Source of the DNA: Chitinophagaceae bacterium | GTDB lineage: Bacteria; Bacteroidota; Bacteroidia; Chitinophagales; Chitinophagaceae | Assembly (NCBI GenBank): GCA_017856605.1 | Contig: JAFMES010000003.1 | Location: 1-33,954, forward strand | DNA length: 33,954 bases | Direction of reading: 5' to 3' | Shown: positions 1 through 8,406 of the stretch, piece by piece | Layout: each line of letters opens with the position of its first letter | Position numbering within the stretch: the stretch's first letter is position 1 | The notes under the pieces: model-generated | Seen by the model: the letters and a program-made list of their open reading frames with translations, nothing else | What the model was told of the DNA's origin: nothing | The model's database searches: none | Position numbers and translations under genes: made by a program

Positions 1-606
1 GAGATTGGATTTGAGATGTACCAAAAGATCTTAGACGAAGCCATTCGGGAACTTAAACGAACCAGCTTTAGAGAGGTCTTCAAAGAAGAGATCAGCAAGC
101 AAGATGATTTCGTGCAAGACTGCACAATTGATACCGATCTTGAAATTCATATTCCGGATCATTATGTGGAGCAAATTGCAGAGCGTTTATCCTTGTATGC
201 CCGTTTGGATAATTGTAGAGACGAAGATGAATTGAGTAGTTTTTATACGGAAATGGTAGACCGCTTCGGACCTATGCCTTCTTGTGTGAGTGATTTATTT
301 ACTACTGTTCGATGCAGGAGATTGGCTGTTGATATCGGATTTGAGCGCATGATCTTAAAACAAGAAACACTGAAGTGCTTTTTTGTGAATAATCCGGACT
401 CTCCTTATTTCCAATCACTCACTTTTAATGCTTTACTGGTGCACCTGCAAACCAAAACAAATAAAAGTCATCTCAAACAAACCGGTAGGAATTTCATGCT
501 CATTACCGAAGGAGTATCATCAATGGATGATCTTCATCGCGTACTTGATGAATTGACTTCAACAATCCGAGAAGTCAAGCTACAAAATGGTATTACAGTT
601 CCCTGA
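1..606 (+). CDS. mfd: Transcription-repair coupling factor Mfd, C-terminal part (truncated by left window edge)
   Basis: Frame open from base 1 (EIGFEMYQKILDEAIRELKR...), typical of the Mfd C-terminal/TRCF region; stop at 604-606. Confidence 0.9.
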   Translation, partial: EIGFEMYQKILDEAIRELKRTSFREVFKEEISKQDDFVQDCTIDTDLEIHIPDHYVEQIAERLSLYARLDNCRDEDELSSFYTEMVDRFGPMPSCVSDLFTTVRCRRLAVDIGFERMILKQETLKCFFVNNPDSPYFQSLTFNALLVHLQTKTNKSHLKQTGRNFMLITEGVSSMDDLHRVLDELTSTIREVKLQNGITVP

Positions 607-1333
607 TCCAGATATTTCTAAAGCTTACTGCATCTCCGTGATCCTGCAGCATCAAAGGTTCTTTCATGCTATGCGCTTTGTATTCAGGAATGCCAATGTA
701 TTCCGTTCCTCCCCATAGCGCTACGTTGTTTTGGACCAAAACACCATTATGCAATACGGTAATTCGGGCCTGGGATTGAACGCGTCCATCTGGAGAGAAG
801 CGGGGTGCAATGAATATGATATCATAGGTCTGCCACTCGCCGGGTCCCCTTGAAGCATTCACCAATGGAATGAGTTGCTTGTAAATGCTTGCAGCCTGAC
901 CATTTGAGTACGTTTTATTGTTATAGCTATCCAGCACCTGCAATTCATACCTGCCCATGAGGAATATGCCGCTGTTACCCCTCCCTTGTCCTTCGCCTTT
1001 CACAACAGCAGGTGTCCTCCATTCAATGTGCAGTTGACAATCACCAAAACCTTGCCGAGTAGAAATTTCACCACTACCTCCTTTTACAGTCATTGCATCA
1101 TCGGCAATGGTCCATTCTATTTTTTTTCCATTTTTCCCTGTCCAGGAATTAAAGTCTTTTCCGTTGAATAAAATAATGGCATCAGCCGGGGCATCCTGAG
1201 CAGTCTTACCCGGTTGAACAACAGCAGGAACGGGTTCCCACGCTTCTGATAATTTTGGATCACCGGTTCTGCCCTGTGAGAATGATGCCAGGTTGGTCAA
1301 TGCCAATGCGGCTGGAAGTAAGAACTTTTTCAT
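593..1333 (-). CDS. DUF1080 (3-keto-disaccharide hydrolase-like) secreted protein
   Basis: Signal peptide MKKFLLPAALALTNLASFSQ; IILFNGKDFNSWTGKNGK...GNSGIFLMGRYELQVLDSYNN...HSMKEPLMLQDHGDAVSFRNIWIREL is typical DUF1080. The ORF-track start at 1531 is too far upstream; ATG at 1333 (or 1339) is preferred. Confidence 0.88.
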   Translation of the reverse strand: MKKFLLPAALALTNLASFSQGRTGDPKLSEAWEPVPAVVQPGKTAQDAPADAIILFNGKDFNSWTGKNGKKIEWTIADDAMTVKGGSGEISTRQGFGDCQLHIEWRTPAVVKGEGQGRGNSGIFLMGRYELQVLDSYNNKTYSNGQAASIYKQLIPLVNASRGPGEWQTYDIIFIAPRFSPDGRVQSQARITVLHNGVLVQNNVALWGGTEYIGIPEYKAHSMKEPLMLQDHGDAVSFRNIWIREL

Positions 1334-1393
1334 GTGCATGGTGTTATTGAATATGAAATGTACAAATTTTTTAAATTTGACTAACCTCCGATT

Positions 1394-1780
1394 ATGGTTT
1401 TCAAGGTAACTGAAGGAATCAAAATCAGCGTAGAACAATTCTATCAACCGGATTACTCCAATCCTTTGCAATTGGAGTACATGTTTGCCTATCGCGTTAC
1501 CATTCAAAACAATAACTCCTATCCAGTGCAACTATTGCGCAGGCACTGGTTCATATACGATAGCAATGCAGAGCAACGCGAAGTAGAGGGTGAAGGAGTG
1601 ATTGGGGTGCAACCGATCATAGCTCCGAATGATCAGTACCAATACATTTCCGGGTGTAATCTTAAATCAGAATTGGGTAAGATGTTCGGAACCTACCTTA
1701 TGGAGAACATGCATACGCGTCAGCGTTTTGAGGTGAATATTCCCGTATTTCAGCTCGAAGCTCCCTTCAAAAGAAATTAA
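1394..1780 (+). CDS. apaG: ApaG domain protein
   Basis: 128 aa; FAYRVTIQNNNSYPVQLLRRHWFIYDSN...VEGEGVIGVQPIIAPNDQYQYISGC is the ApaG signature. Confidence 0.93.
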   Translation: MVFKVTEGIKISVEQFYQPDYSNPLQLEYMFAYRVTIQNNNSYPVQLLRRHWFIYDSNAEQREVEGEGVIGVQPIIAPNDQYQYISGCNLKSELGKMFGTYLMENMHTRQRFEVNIPVFQLEAPFKRN

Positions 1781-1832
1781 TGCTTTTTCTCATTTAATGG
1801 CTGTAATTTTACACTACATCAAACAGTGAAGC

Positions 1833-2915
1833 ATGGGCTATCGCGTGACATTCAACAACAGCAATCGTGATTTTTTCAACACGCTCAAAGCGGAAGTTGA
1901 TGCCTATTTTGAAAAAAATGGCATAAAAAAAACTGGAAACTGGCGCCTTTACCTCAAAACAGCTATTTTATTGCCTTCTGCAGTGGGACTTTACCTGCTT
2001 CTGATGTTTGTTGAGATGCCCTGGCTTCTTACCGCATCGTTGTGGATTGTATTTGGCTTCAACATGGCGGCCATTGGTTTTAATATCATGCACGATGCTT
2101 GTCACGGAAGCTTTTCTACCCGCGGCTGGGTAAATGAAGTTTTTGGTCTCACCAATAACTTTTTAGGTGGCAATGCATTTCTTTGGAAATTGAAACACAA
2201 CATCATTCACCATACGTACACCAACGTGGATGGGGTGGATGACGACATCAATAACATGCCTTTTTTACGGCAATGTTCATCTCAGCCATTAAAACCTGTT
2301 CATCGGTTCCAGGCCATCTACATGTTTTTCCTGTATGGGTTTACTTCTCTCTTTATGTTCTTTATGGATTACATTAAATACTTTTCAAAAAAAGTATATA
2401 CCACTCCATTGAAACCCATGGACCTTAAAGAGCATGTTTTATTTTGGTTGGGTAAATTGTTTTTCATTGCATTCTATATCGTGATGCCAATTATTTTAGT
2501 GGGATGGAAATGGTGGTTGATTGGATTTGTCTTGAGTCAATTTACATTGGGACTTACATTGGCAATCGTCTTTCAACTTGCACACGTGGTTGAGCATGCT
2601 GAATTTGAGGTAGCAGGAACAGACCCTGTTAAAATTGAAAATGAATGGGCTATCCATCAGGTGAAGACGACTGCAAATTTTGCCTTCTCCAATCGGTTCA
2701 TCACCTGGTTTGTTGGAGGCTTAAATTATCAAATTGAACATCATCTTTTTCCGCGTATCAGCCACATACACTATCCGGCCCTTAGTAAAATTGTAAGCGA
2801 TACCTGCTCAAAATTTGGAATACACTATTTATACTTTCATTCCACTCGCGCTGCAATAGCTTCCCACGTGCGTTTCATGCATCACATGGGACGTCCGGAT
2901 CACTTTGGTCGATAA
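1833..2915 (+). CDS. Membrane fatty acid (acyl-CoA/acyl-lipid) desaturase
   Basis: Three histidine boxes HDACH, HNIIHH, QIEHH plus hydrophobic segments. Confidence 0.9.
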   Translation: MGYRVTFNNSNRDFFNTLKAEVDAYFEKNGIKKTGNWRLYLKTAILLPSAVGLYLLLMFVEMPWLLTASLWIVFGFNMAAIGFNIMHDACHGSFSTRGWVNEVFGLTNNFLGGNAFLWKLKHNIIHHTYTNVDGVDDDINNMPFLRQCSSQPLKPVHRFQAIYMFFLYGFTSLFMFFMDYIKYFSKKVYTTPLKPMDLKEHVLFWLGKLFFIAFYIVMPIILVGWKWWLIGFVLSQFTLGLTLAIVFQLAHVVEHAEFEVAGTDPVKIENEWAIHQVKTTANFAFSNRFITWFVGGLNYQIEHHLFPRISHIHYPALSKIVSDTCSKFGIHYLYFHSTRAAIASHVRFMHHMGRPDHFGR

Positions 2916-3949
2916 CCGGATGTTTTCAAAATTGTCTGGGCATCTGTGGCTAACAATTGATCAATGGTTGCGTCCGGCACCTTGTCGAGGTACGCACGCA
3001 CGATTTGTCTCCCCATAAATAAGGATGTGAAGCCTGGTGAGCCAAGTCCAAATTCAGCAGTGCTTGGACCATCCGTAATAAACGAGCGAATTTTTAAATA
3101 ATCATTCTCGTAGAGTAAGTTATTTTCTTTGTAGTAGTTCCAGATGAAGCCCTCGTTTTCTTCCATTCCCTTTAATTGATTAGCGGTATATCCAAGTTTT
3201 AGCGAATCGGAAAAATCAGGTAGAAAGAGATCCAGCAAGTGCATGCGCTTCCCATGATCGATTAGCATTTCCAAGAGGTTGGCTCCAGGGTTGAGTGGGG
3301 GATAGATATCATCCACGATGTTTTTTATTGCGTTGACCGGAATATTCTGAACGGTGAATCGACGAGATAAGTAGGTCGGATACATCTGCAAACCTTCATC
3401 GCTATTGTAGAAAGAAGCATCTGCACCCAGGTGCAACTGTAGTCCAATTCCAATGGCTTCAGGAGTGATGATTTCACCGCCACCACCTGTTTGCCCATAG
3501 GCAAAGGCGTCAAGGGGACCGATGAACGTGATCACTTTTTTTGGTAATTCATACTTCGGGAAATAATGTTTTACATACCGTAAAGCCATTTGTATTTCTC
3601 CTACTGCGTCATCGATTTCTTTGTCCTTGTTTTTTGTGATTTCAAAAACAGAACGGTAGGTGGTTATGAATTGCTTGACCGATTGTGACCACAGGGAACT
3701 GTCGACATCCTGCAAACCCATGATTTTTGTCAAAAAATCAACCGTGAACGCTTCCTCTTTTTGGTACAGCTTATTCAATGCGGTATCCAATTGAGTTGTG
3801 TCCATTGCAAAAAAATCTTTTTCGTAACGAATTAGTTCCAGTGGAACTTCTACTTCGCTCACATCCGGGGCATCTTTTTGTGAAGTGCAGGCAAATAACA
3901 AGCATCCAAGGAGTAAATGAGCCCCAACCGAAAGAATACGACTGTTCAT
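2900..3949 (-). CDS. gldB: Gliding motility-associated lipoprotein GldB
   Basis: Lipoprotein signal (LLLGCLLFACTS), RYEKDFFAMDTTQLDTALNKLYQKEEAF...; divergent from nadE, a typical Bacteroidota neighbourhood. Confidence 0.82.
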   Translation of the reverse strand: MNSRILSVGAHLLLGCLLFACTSQKDAPDVSEVEVPLELIRYEKDFFAMDTTQLDTALNKLYQKEEAFTVDFLTKIMGLQDVDSSLWSQSVKQFITTYRSVFEITKNKDKEIDDAVGEIQMALRYVKHYFPKYELPKKVITFIGPLDAFAYGQTGGGGEIITPEAIGIGLQLHLGADASFYNSDEGLQMYPTYLSRRFTVQNIPVNAIKNIVDDIYPPLNPGANLLEMLIDHGKRMHLLDLFLPDFSDSLKLGYTANQLKGMEENEGFIWNYYKENNLLYENDYLKIRSFITDGPSTAEFGLGSPGFTSLFMGRQIVRAYLDKVPDATIDQLLATDAQTILKTSGYRPK

Positions 3950-4004
3950 AATGTAAAAATAGATAAACCATAATTTTCTCGCCTTTATTCCTCAATTTTG
4001 CCCA

Positions 4005-5714
4005 ATGAATGTCTTCCTTTCTCAACAGAATTACCATGTTGGCAATTTTCAGCTGAACAAGGATAAAATCCTTGGAGAAGTAGAAAGGGCGAAAAACGCA
4101 GGTGCAGATCTTATCGTTTTCTCAGAACTCAGTATATGCGGATATCCGGCACGTGATTTCCTTGAATTTGAGGATTTCATCGCGCAATGTGAAGCGGCAG
4201 TTCTGGAAATAGCGGCATATTCTAATGAAATCGGGATCATTGTTGGAGCACCAACCCGTAATCCGATCAAAGAGGGTAAAGATCTATTTAATTCAGCCTT
4301 GCTGCTGTATAGCGGGAAAATAATGGGACAAGCAAACAAAACGTTGCTGCCTAATTATGATGTTTTTGACGAGTATCGGTATTTTGAACCTGCGTATGAA
4401 TGGAATACAGTGGAGTTCAAAGGCAAGCGCATTGCTTTGACCATCTGTGAGGACATTTGGAATTTGGGGGATAACCCTCTATATCGAATTTGTCCCATGG
4501 ATGAATTAATGAAGCAGTCGCCTGATCTCATGATCAATATTTCTGCATCGCCATTTGACTATGATCATGACGATGATCGAAAGGAGGTGATTCGGATGAA
4601 TGTACTTAAGTACAAGATACCGATGATCTACTGCAATGCGGTAGGGTCCCAAACAGAAATTGTTTTTGACGGTGGAAGCTTGGTGTACGCTGCTTCTGGA
4701 GAACTCAAAAAAGAACTCAAGTACTTTGAAGAAGATCGGTGCTTAATCAGCACAAACGATTTGTACAATCCTTCACCGGATTCATCTTCTTCTGCAAGTA
4801 GGGTAGGCAAGGATATGCGTGTGGCAAAATCAACTGATCCAGCACAAATCCTGGATTATTTAACCAACGACCACAACATCGATCAGGTCAAGTCTGCTTT
4901 GGTTCTGGGCGTTAAAGACTATTTCCAAAAAATGGGATTTCGAAAAGCTATCCTAGGAAGTAGTGGGGGAATTGATTCTGCAGTTGCATTGTGCATTGCT
5001 GCTGAAGCGTTGGGTGCAGATAATGTAACGGCTGTGTTGATGCCCTCGCAGTTTTCATCTGATCACTCAGTTACTGATGCAGTTGCCTTGAGCACAACAC
5101 TTGGTACTCCCTATCATATTGTGCCCATCACAACCATCTACGAATCCTTTTTGCACTCCCTGGATCCGTTGTTTGCGAATACTCCATTTGGTATAGCAGA
5201 GGAAAATATTCAAAGCCGATCCCGCGGTAATCTGTTGATGGCCTTGGCAAATAAATTTGGTTACGTACTGCTCAACACCTCAAATAAAAGTGAACTTGCA
5301 ACCGGGTATGGAACACTCTATGGTGATATGGCAGGGGGACTCAGTATTTTGGGAGACCTGTACAAATCGCAAGTGATTGCACTCGCACGCTTCATCAATC
5401 AACAATCGAATAGCATTCCTGAACATATTTTGATCAAGCCGCCTTCTGCTGAATTACGGCCAAATCAAAAGGACAGCGATAGTTTGCCCGAGTATGAAGT
5501 ACTGGATCGAATCCTCTACCTCTATATTGAAAGAAGAAAAGGGCCTCAAGAAATCATACAATCGGGATTTGATCCATCTTTGGTGATGCGCGTACTCAAA
5601 ATGGTGAACATGAATGAATATAAACGAAACCAGTTTTGTCCCATCATTCGGGTAAGCACCAAAGCATTTGGCATTGGACGCAGGATGCCCATTGTTGCTC
5701 GGTACCTGAGTTAG
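4005..5714 (+). CDS. nadE: NAD+ synthase (glutamine-hydrolysing)
   Basis: N-terminal nitrilase-like glutaminase domain (VFSELSICGYPARD, ALTICEDIW) and synthetase domain with SSGGIDSAV and NKSELATGYGTLYGDMAGG. Confidence 0.95.
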   Translation: MNVFLSQQNYHVGNFQLNKDKILGEVERAKNAGADLIVFSELSICGYPARDFLEFEDFIAQCEAAVLEIAAYSNEIGIIVGAPTRNPIKEGKDLFNSALLLYSGKIMGQANKTLLPNYDVFDEYRYFEPAYEWNTVEFKGKRIALTICEDIWNLGDNPLYRICPMDELMKQSPDLMINISASPFDYDHDDDRKEVIRMNVLKYKIPMIYCNAVGSQTEIVFDGGSLVYAASGELKKELKYFEEDRCLISTNDLYNPSPDSSSSASRVGKDMRVAKSTDPAQILDYLTNDHNIDQVKSALVLGVKDYFQKMGFRKAILGSSGGIDSAVALCIAAEALGADNVTAVLMPSQFSSDHSVTDAVALSTTLGTPYHIVPITTIYESFLHSLDPLFANTPFGIAEENIQSRSRGNLLMALANKFGYVLLNTSNKSELATGYGTLYGDMAGGLSILGDLYKSQVIALARFINQQSNSIPEHILIKPPSAELRPNQKDSDSLPEYEVLDRILYLYIERRKGPQEIIQSGFDPSLVMRVLKMVNMNEYKRNQFCPIIRVSTKAFGIGRRMPIVARYLS

Positions 5715-5721
5715 CATCCCA

Positions 5722-6654
5722 ATGATAAAAAGCGGAACCATATATAAGTCGACCGGAAGCTGGTATACCATTCGTGATACCCAGGGAGAAACCTTTCAGG
5801 GTCGTTTGAAAGGAAAATTTAAAATCGATGGCATCACTTCCACAAATCCCATTGCAGTTGGAGATGAAGTAGACTTTGAATTAGAGGCTACGGAAGAGCA
5901 GCGGGCAGTGATCACGGCCTTGCATCCCCGAAAAAATTATGTGAATCGAGTTTCACCGTCCAATCGTCGAATGCAGCACATCATCGCTTCAAACATCGAT
6001 CAGTCCATGCTCATAGCTACCCTTCGATCTCCTAAAACATCAATGGGATTCATCGATCGTTTTTTGGTTACCTGCGAGGCGTACCACATTCCAGCCATTA
6101 TTGTATTTAATAAATCAGACATCTATACAGAAGAGGATGGGGCATTTTTTGAGGACCGTAAGCGAGTATACAGCAGCATAGGGTACACCGTTTTACTCAC
6201 TTCAGTTGAAGATAAAGTCGGTTTGCATGAATGCGAGCATTTACTAAGAGATAAGACAACATTAATCAGTGGTCATTCAGGAGTGGGTAAGTCGAGTCTT
6301 ATAAATGAGATCTTAACCGGATCCAACATTCGAACACAGGAAGTAAGTGAATGGAGTGGAAAGGGGATGCATACCACAACCTTTGCGGAAATGTACGACC
6401 TGCCAGGTTCTGGCAAGCTCATCGATACGCCAGGAATGCGCGAGTTTGCAATTGCGGGGATACCCCGAAATGAGTTAGCTCACTATTTTCCTGAAATGCT
6501 TCAGCTCATGGAGGGATGCCAGTTCAATGACTGTATGCATATCAATGAACCGGGTTGTGCAATAAAACAGGCTGTCGTGGATGAGCAGATTGACCAAGAG
6601 CGGTACATTAGTTATTGTACGATTCTGGATAGCATTCCAGAAAATGAGTGGTGA
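5722..6654 (+). CDS. rsgA: Ribosome small subunit-dependent GTPase RsgA (YjeQ)
   Basis: Circularly permuted GTPase: NKSD before GHSGVGKSS, DTPGMREF, then the Cys/His zinc motif CQFNDCMHINEPGC. Confidence 0.95.
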   Translation: MIKSGTIYKSTGSWYTIRDTQGETFQGRLKGKFKIDGITSTNPIAVGDEVDFELEATEEQRAVITALHPRKNYVNRVSPSNRRMQHIIASNIDQSMLIATLRSPKTSMGFIDRFLVTCEAYHIPAIIVFNKSDIYTEEDGAFFEDRKRVYSSIGYTVLLTSVEDKVGLHECEHLLRDKTTLISGHSGVGKSSLINEILTGSNIRTQEVSEWSGKGMHTTTFAEMYDLPGSGKLIDTPGMREFAIAGIPRNELAHYFPEMLQLMEGCQFNDCMHINEPGCAIKQAVVDEQIDQERYISYCTILDSIPENEW

Positions 6655-7173
6655 TTAAGATCCCCTGAACCAGTCGCTATACCGAACGTAATTATTAGCA
6701 ATACGCTGTATTTCTCCGCTGATTTTTTCTTTGGTAATGTCTTTTACTTTTTTTGCCGGTACTCCAGCAAAAATAGATCCTTCCGGTATAACGGTACCTT
6801 CTAATACGACTGCACCCGCAGCAACAATTGAATTGCTGTGAATGACTGCTCCATCCATCACAATTGCTCCCATACCAATCAATACATCATCGTGTATGGT
6901 ACAACCGTGAACGATAGCGGAGTGACCTATGCTTACATTATTTCCAATTTGTGTTGGGAAGCGCTGGTACGTACAATGAATCACCGCATTGTCCTGGACG
7001 TTGACTTTATTTCCCAGACGAATAAAATGGACATCCCCTCTAATTACGGCATTGAACCAAACACTGCAGTCGTTTCCCATTATGACATCTCCTACGATGG
7101 TGGAATTAGGAGCTAAAAAGCAATTTTCTCCAAATTGAGGTGAAGTTCCCTCCACGGGAAGGATGCAGGGCAT
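6655..7173 (-). CDS. Gamma-carbonic anhydrase family hexapeptide-repeat protein
   Basis: Left-handed beta-helix repeats with GNNVSIGHSAIVHGCTIHDDVLIGMGAIVMDGAVI. Confidence 0.92.
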   Translation of the reverse strand: MPCILPVEGTSPQFGENCFLAPNSTIVGDVIMGNDCSVWFNAVIRGDVHFIRLGNKVNVQDNAVIHCTYQRFPTQIGNNVSIGHSAIVHGCTIHDDVLIGMGAIVMDGAVIHSNSIVAAGAVVLEGTVIPEGSIFAGVPAKKVKDITKEKISGEIQRIANNYVRYSDWFRGS

Positions 7174-7214
7174 AATTTTTGGCTAAAGTTATGCTTATTG
7201 TGCAATTTTGAGGA

Positions 7215-8402
7215 ATGAATCAACGTGACCTTTTTTTGCGGCATGTAGGACAAACCTCTGGTGCACCGCTTTCAATTGAGATCGTCCGTGCTGAAGGATG
7301 TACGATGTGGGATGCTTCCGGAAAGGAATACCTTGATCTTATTGGTGGAATTAGTGTTTGCAATATGGGTCACCGTCACCCCGATGTTGTAGCCGCTGCC
7401 AAACATCAAATCGATGCTTACTTGCATGTAATGGTTTATGGTGAATTGATAGAATCTCCACAAGTTCAATATGCGAGGGCCATCACCGATCAACTTCCTG
7501 CTTCTTTAGATAGCGTGTTTTATACCAACTCCGGGACCGAAGCTACCGAGGGGGCAATGAAACTTGCTAAACGGTTCACCGGTAAGCCCAAAATTGTAGC
7601 ATTTGAACAGTCGTATCATGGTTCCACGCAAGGAGCACTCAGCGTGATGGGAAGCGAATACTGGCGGAATGCATTTCGGCCATTGCTCCCGGGTATCATT
7701 CATTTAACGCATGGCGATCTGGATGCGTTGCAAATGATAGATCACGAAACTGCCTGTGTAATTGCAGAGCCTATTCAAGCAGAACGCGGAGTGGTGACTC
7801 CATCTATTGAATGGATGAAAAAACTCCGTGAGCGCTGTTCAGCAGTTGGGGCATTGCTTATTCTAGATGAAATTCAAACCGGAATGGGCAGAACCGGAAC
7901 CTTATTTGCTTTTGAGAAAACTGGAATTGTTCCTGATATTTTATTAGTCGGTAAAGCATTTGGTGCAGGAATGCCATTGGGAGGATTCATCGCTTCCCGA
8001 GAGATGATGTCGGCACTGACCCATGATCCGGTACTTGGGCATATTTCTACATTTGGCGGACACCCAGTTTGCTGTGCAGCAGGTCTGGCCGGTTTTCGAG
8101 CACTCCTACATTCAACGACGCTTCAGGACGTAGAAAAAAAATCCCACTTGTTTAAACGATTACTTCATCATCCGATGATTAAAGAAGTTCGAACTGCCGG
8201 CTTATTGATGGCCATTGAGTTTGATTCTTGGGACATCAACAAGCGCATCATTGATTCGTGCATTGAAAAAGGACTTTTCACCGACTGGTTTCTATTTGCG
8301 CAAAACTGCATGCGATTAGCACCTCCATTGACCATTAGTGAGGAGGAAATTCAATATGCCTGCACTACCATACTGAAGGTATGCGACAACATGCGCACCT
8401 AA
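7215..8402 (+). CDS. Class III PLP-dependent aminotransferase (acetylornithine/4-aminobutyrate-type family)
   Basis: YTNSGTEATEGAMKLAKRFTGK, LILDEIQTGMGRTGTLFAFEKTGIVPDILLVGKAFGAGMPLGG. Confidence 0.93.
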   Translation: MNQRDLFLRHVGQTSGAPLSIEIVRAEGCTMWDASGKEYLDLIGGISVCNMGHRHPDVVAAAKHQIDAYLHVMVYGELIESPQVQYARAITDQLPASLDSVFYTNSGTEATEGAMKLAKRFTGKPKIVAFEQSYHGSTQGALSVMGSEYWRNAFRPLLPGIIHLTHGDLDALQMIDHETACVIAEPIQAERGVVTPSIEWMKKLRERCSAVGALLILDEIQTGMGRTGTLFAFEKTGIVPDILLVGKAFGAGMPLGGFIASREMMSALTHDPVLGHISTFGGHPVCCAAGLAGFRALLHSTTLQDVEKKSHLFKRLLHHPMIKEVRTAGLLMAIEFDSWDINKRIIDSCIEKGLFTDWFLFAQNCMRLAPPLTISEEEIQYACTTILKVCDNMRT

Positions 8403-8406
8403 TTTT

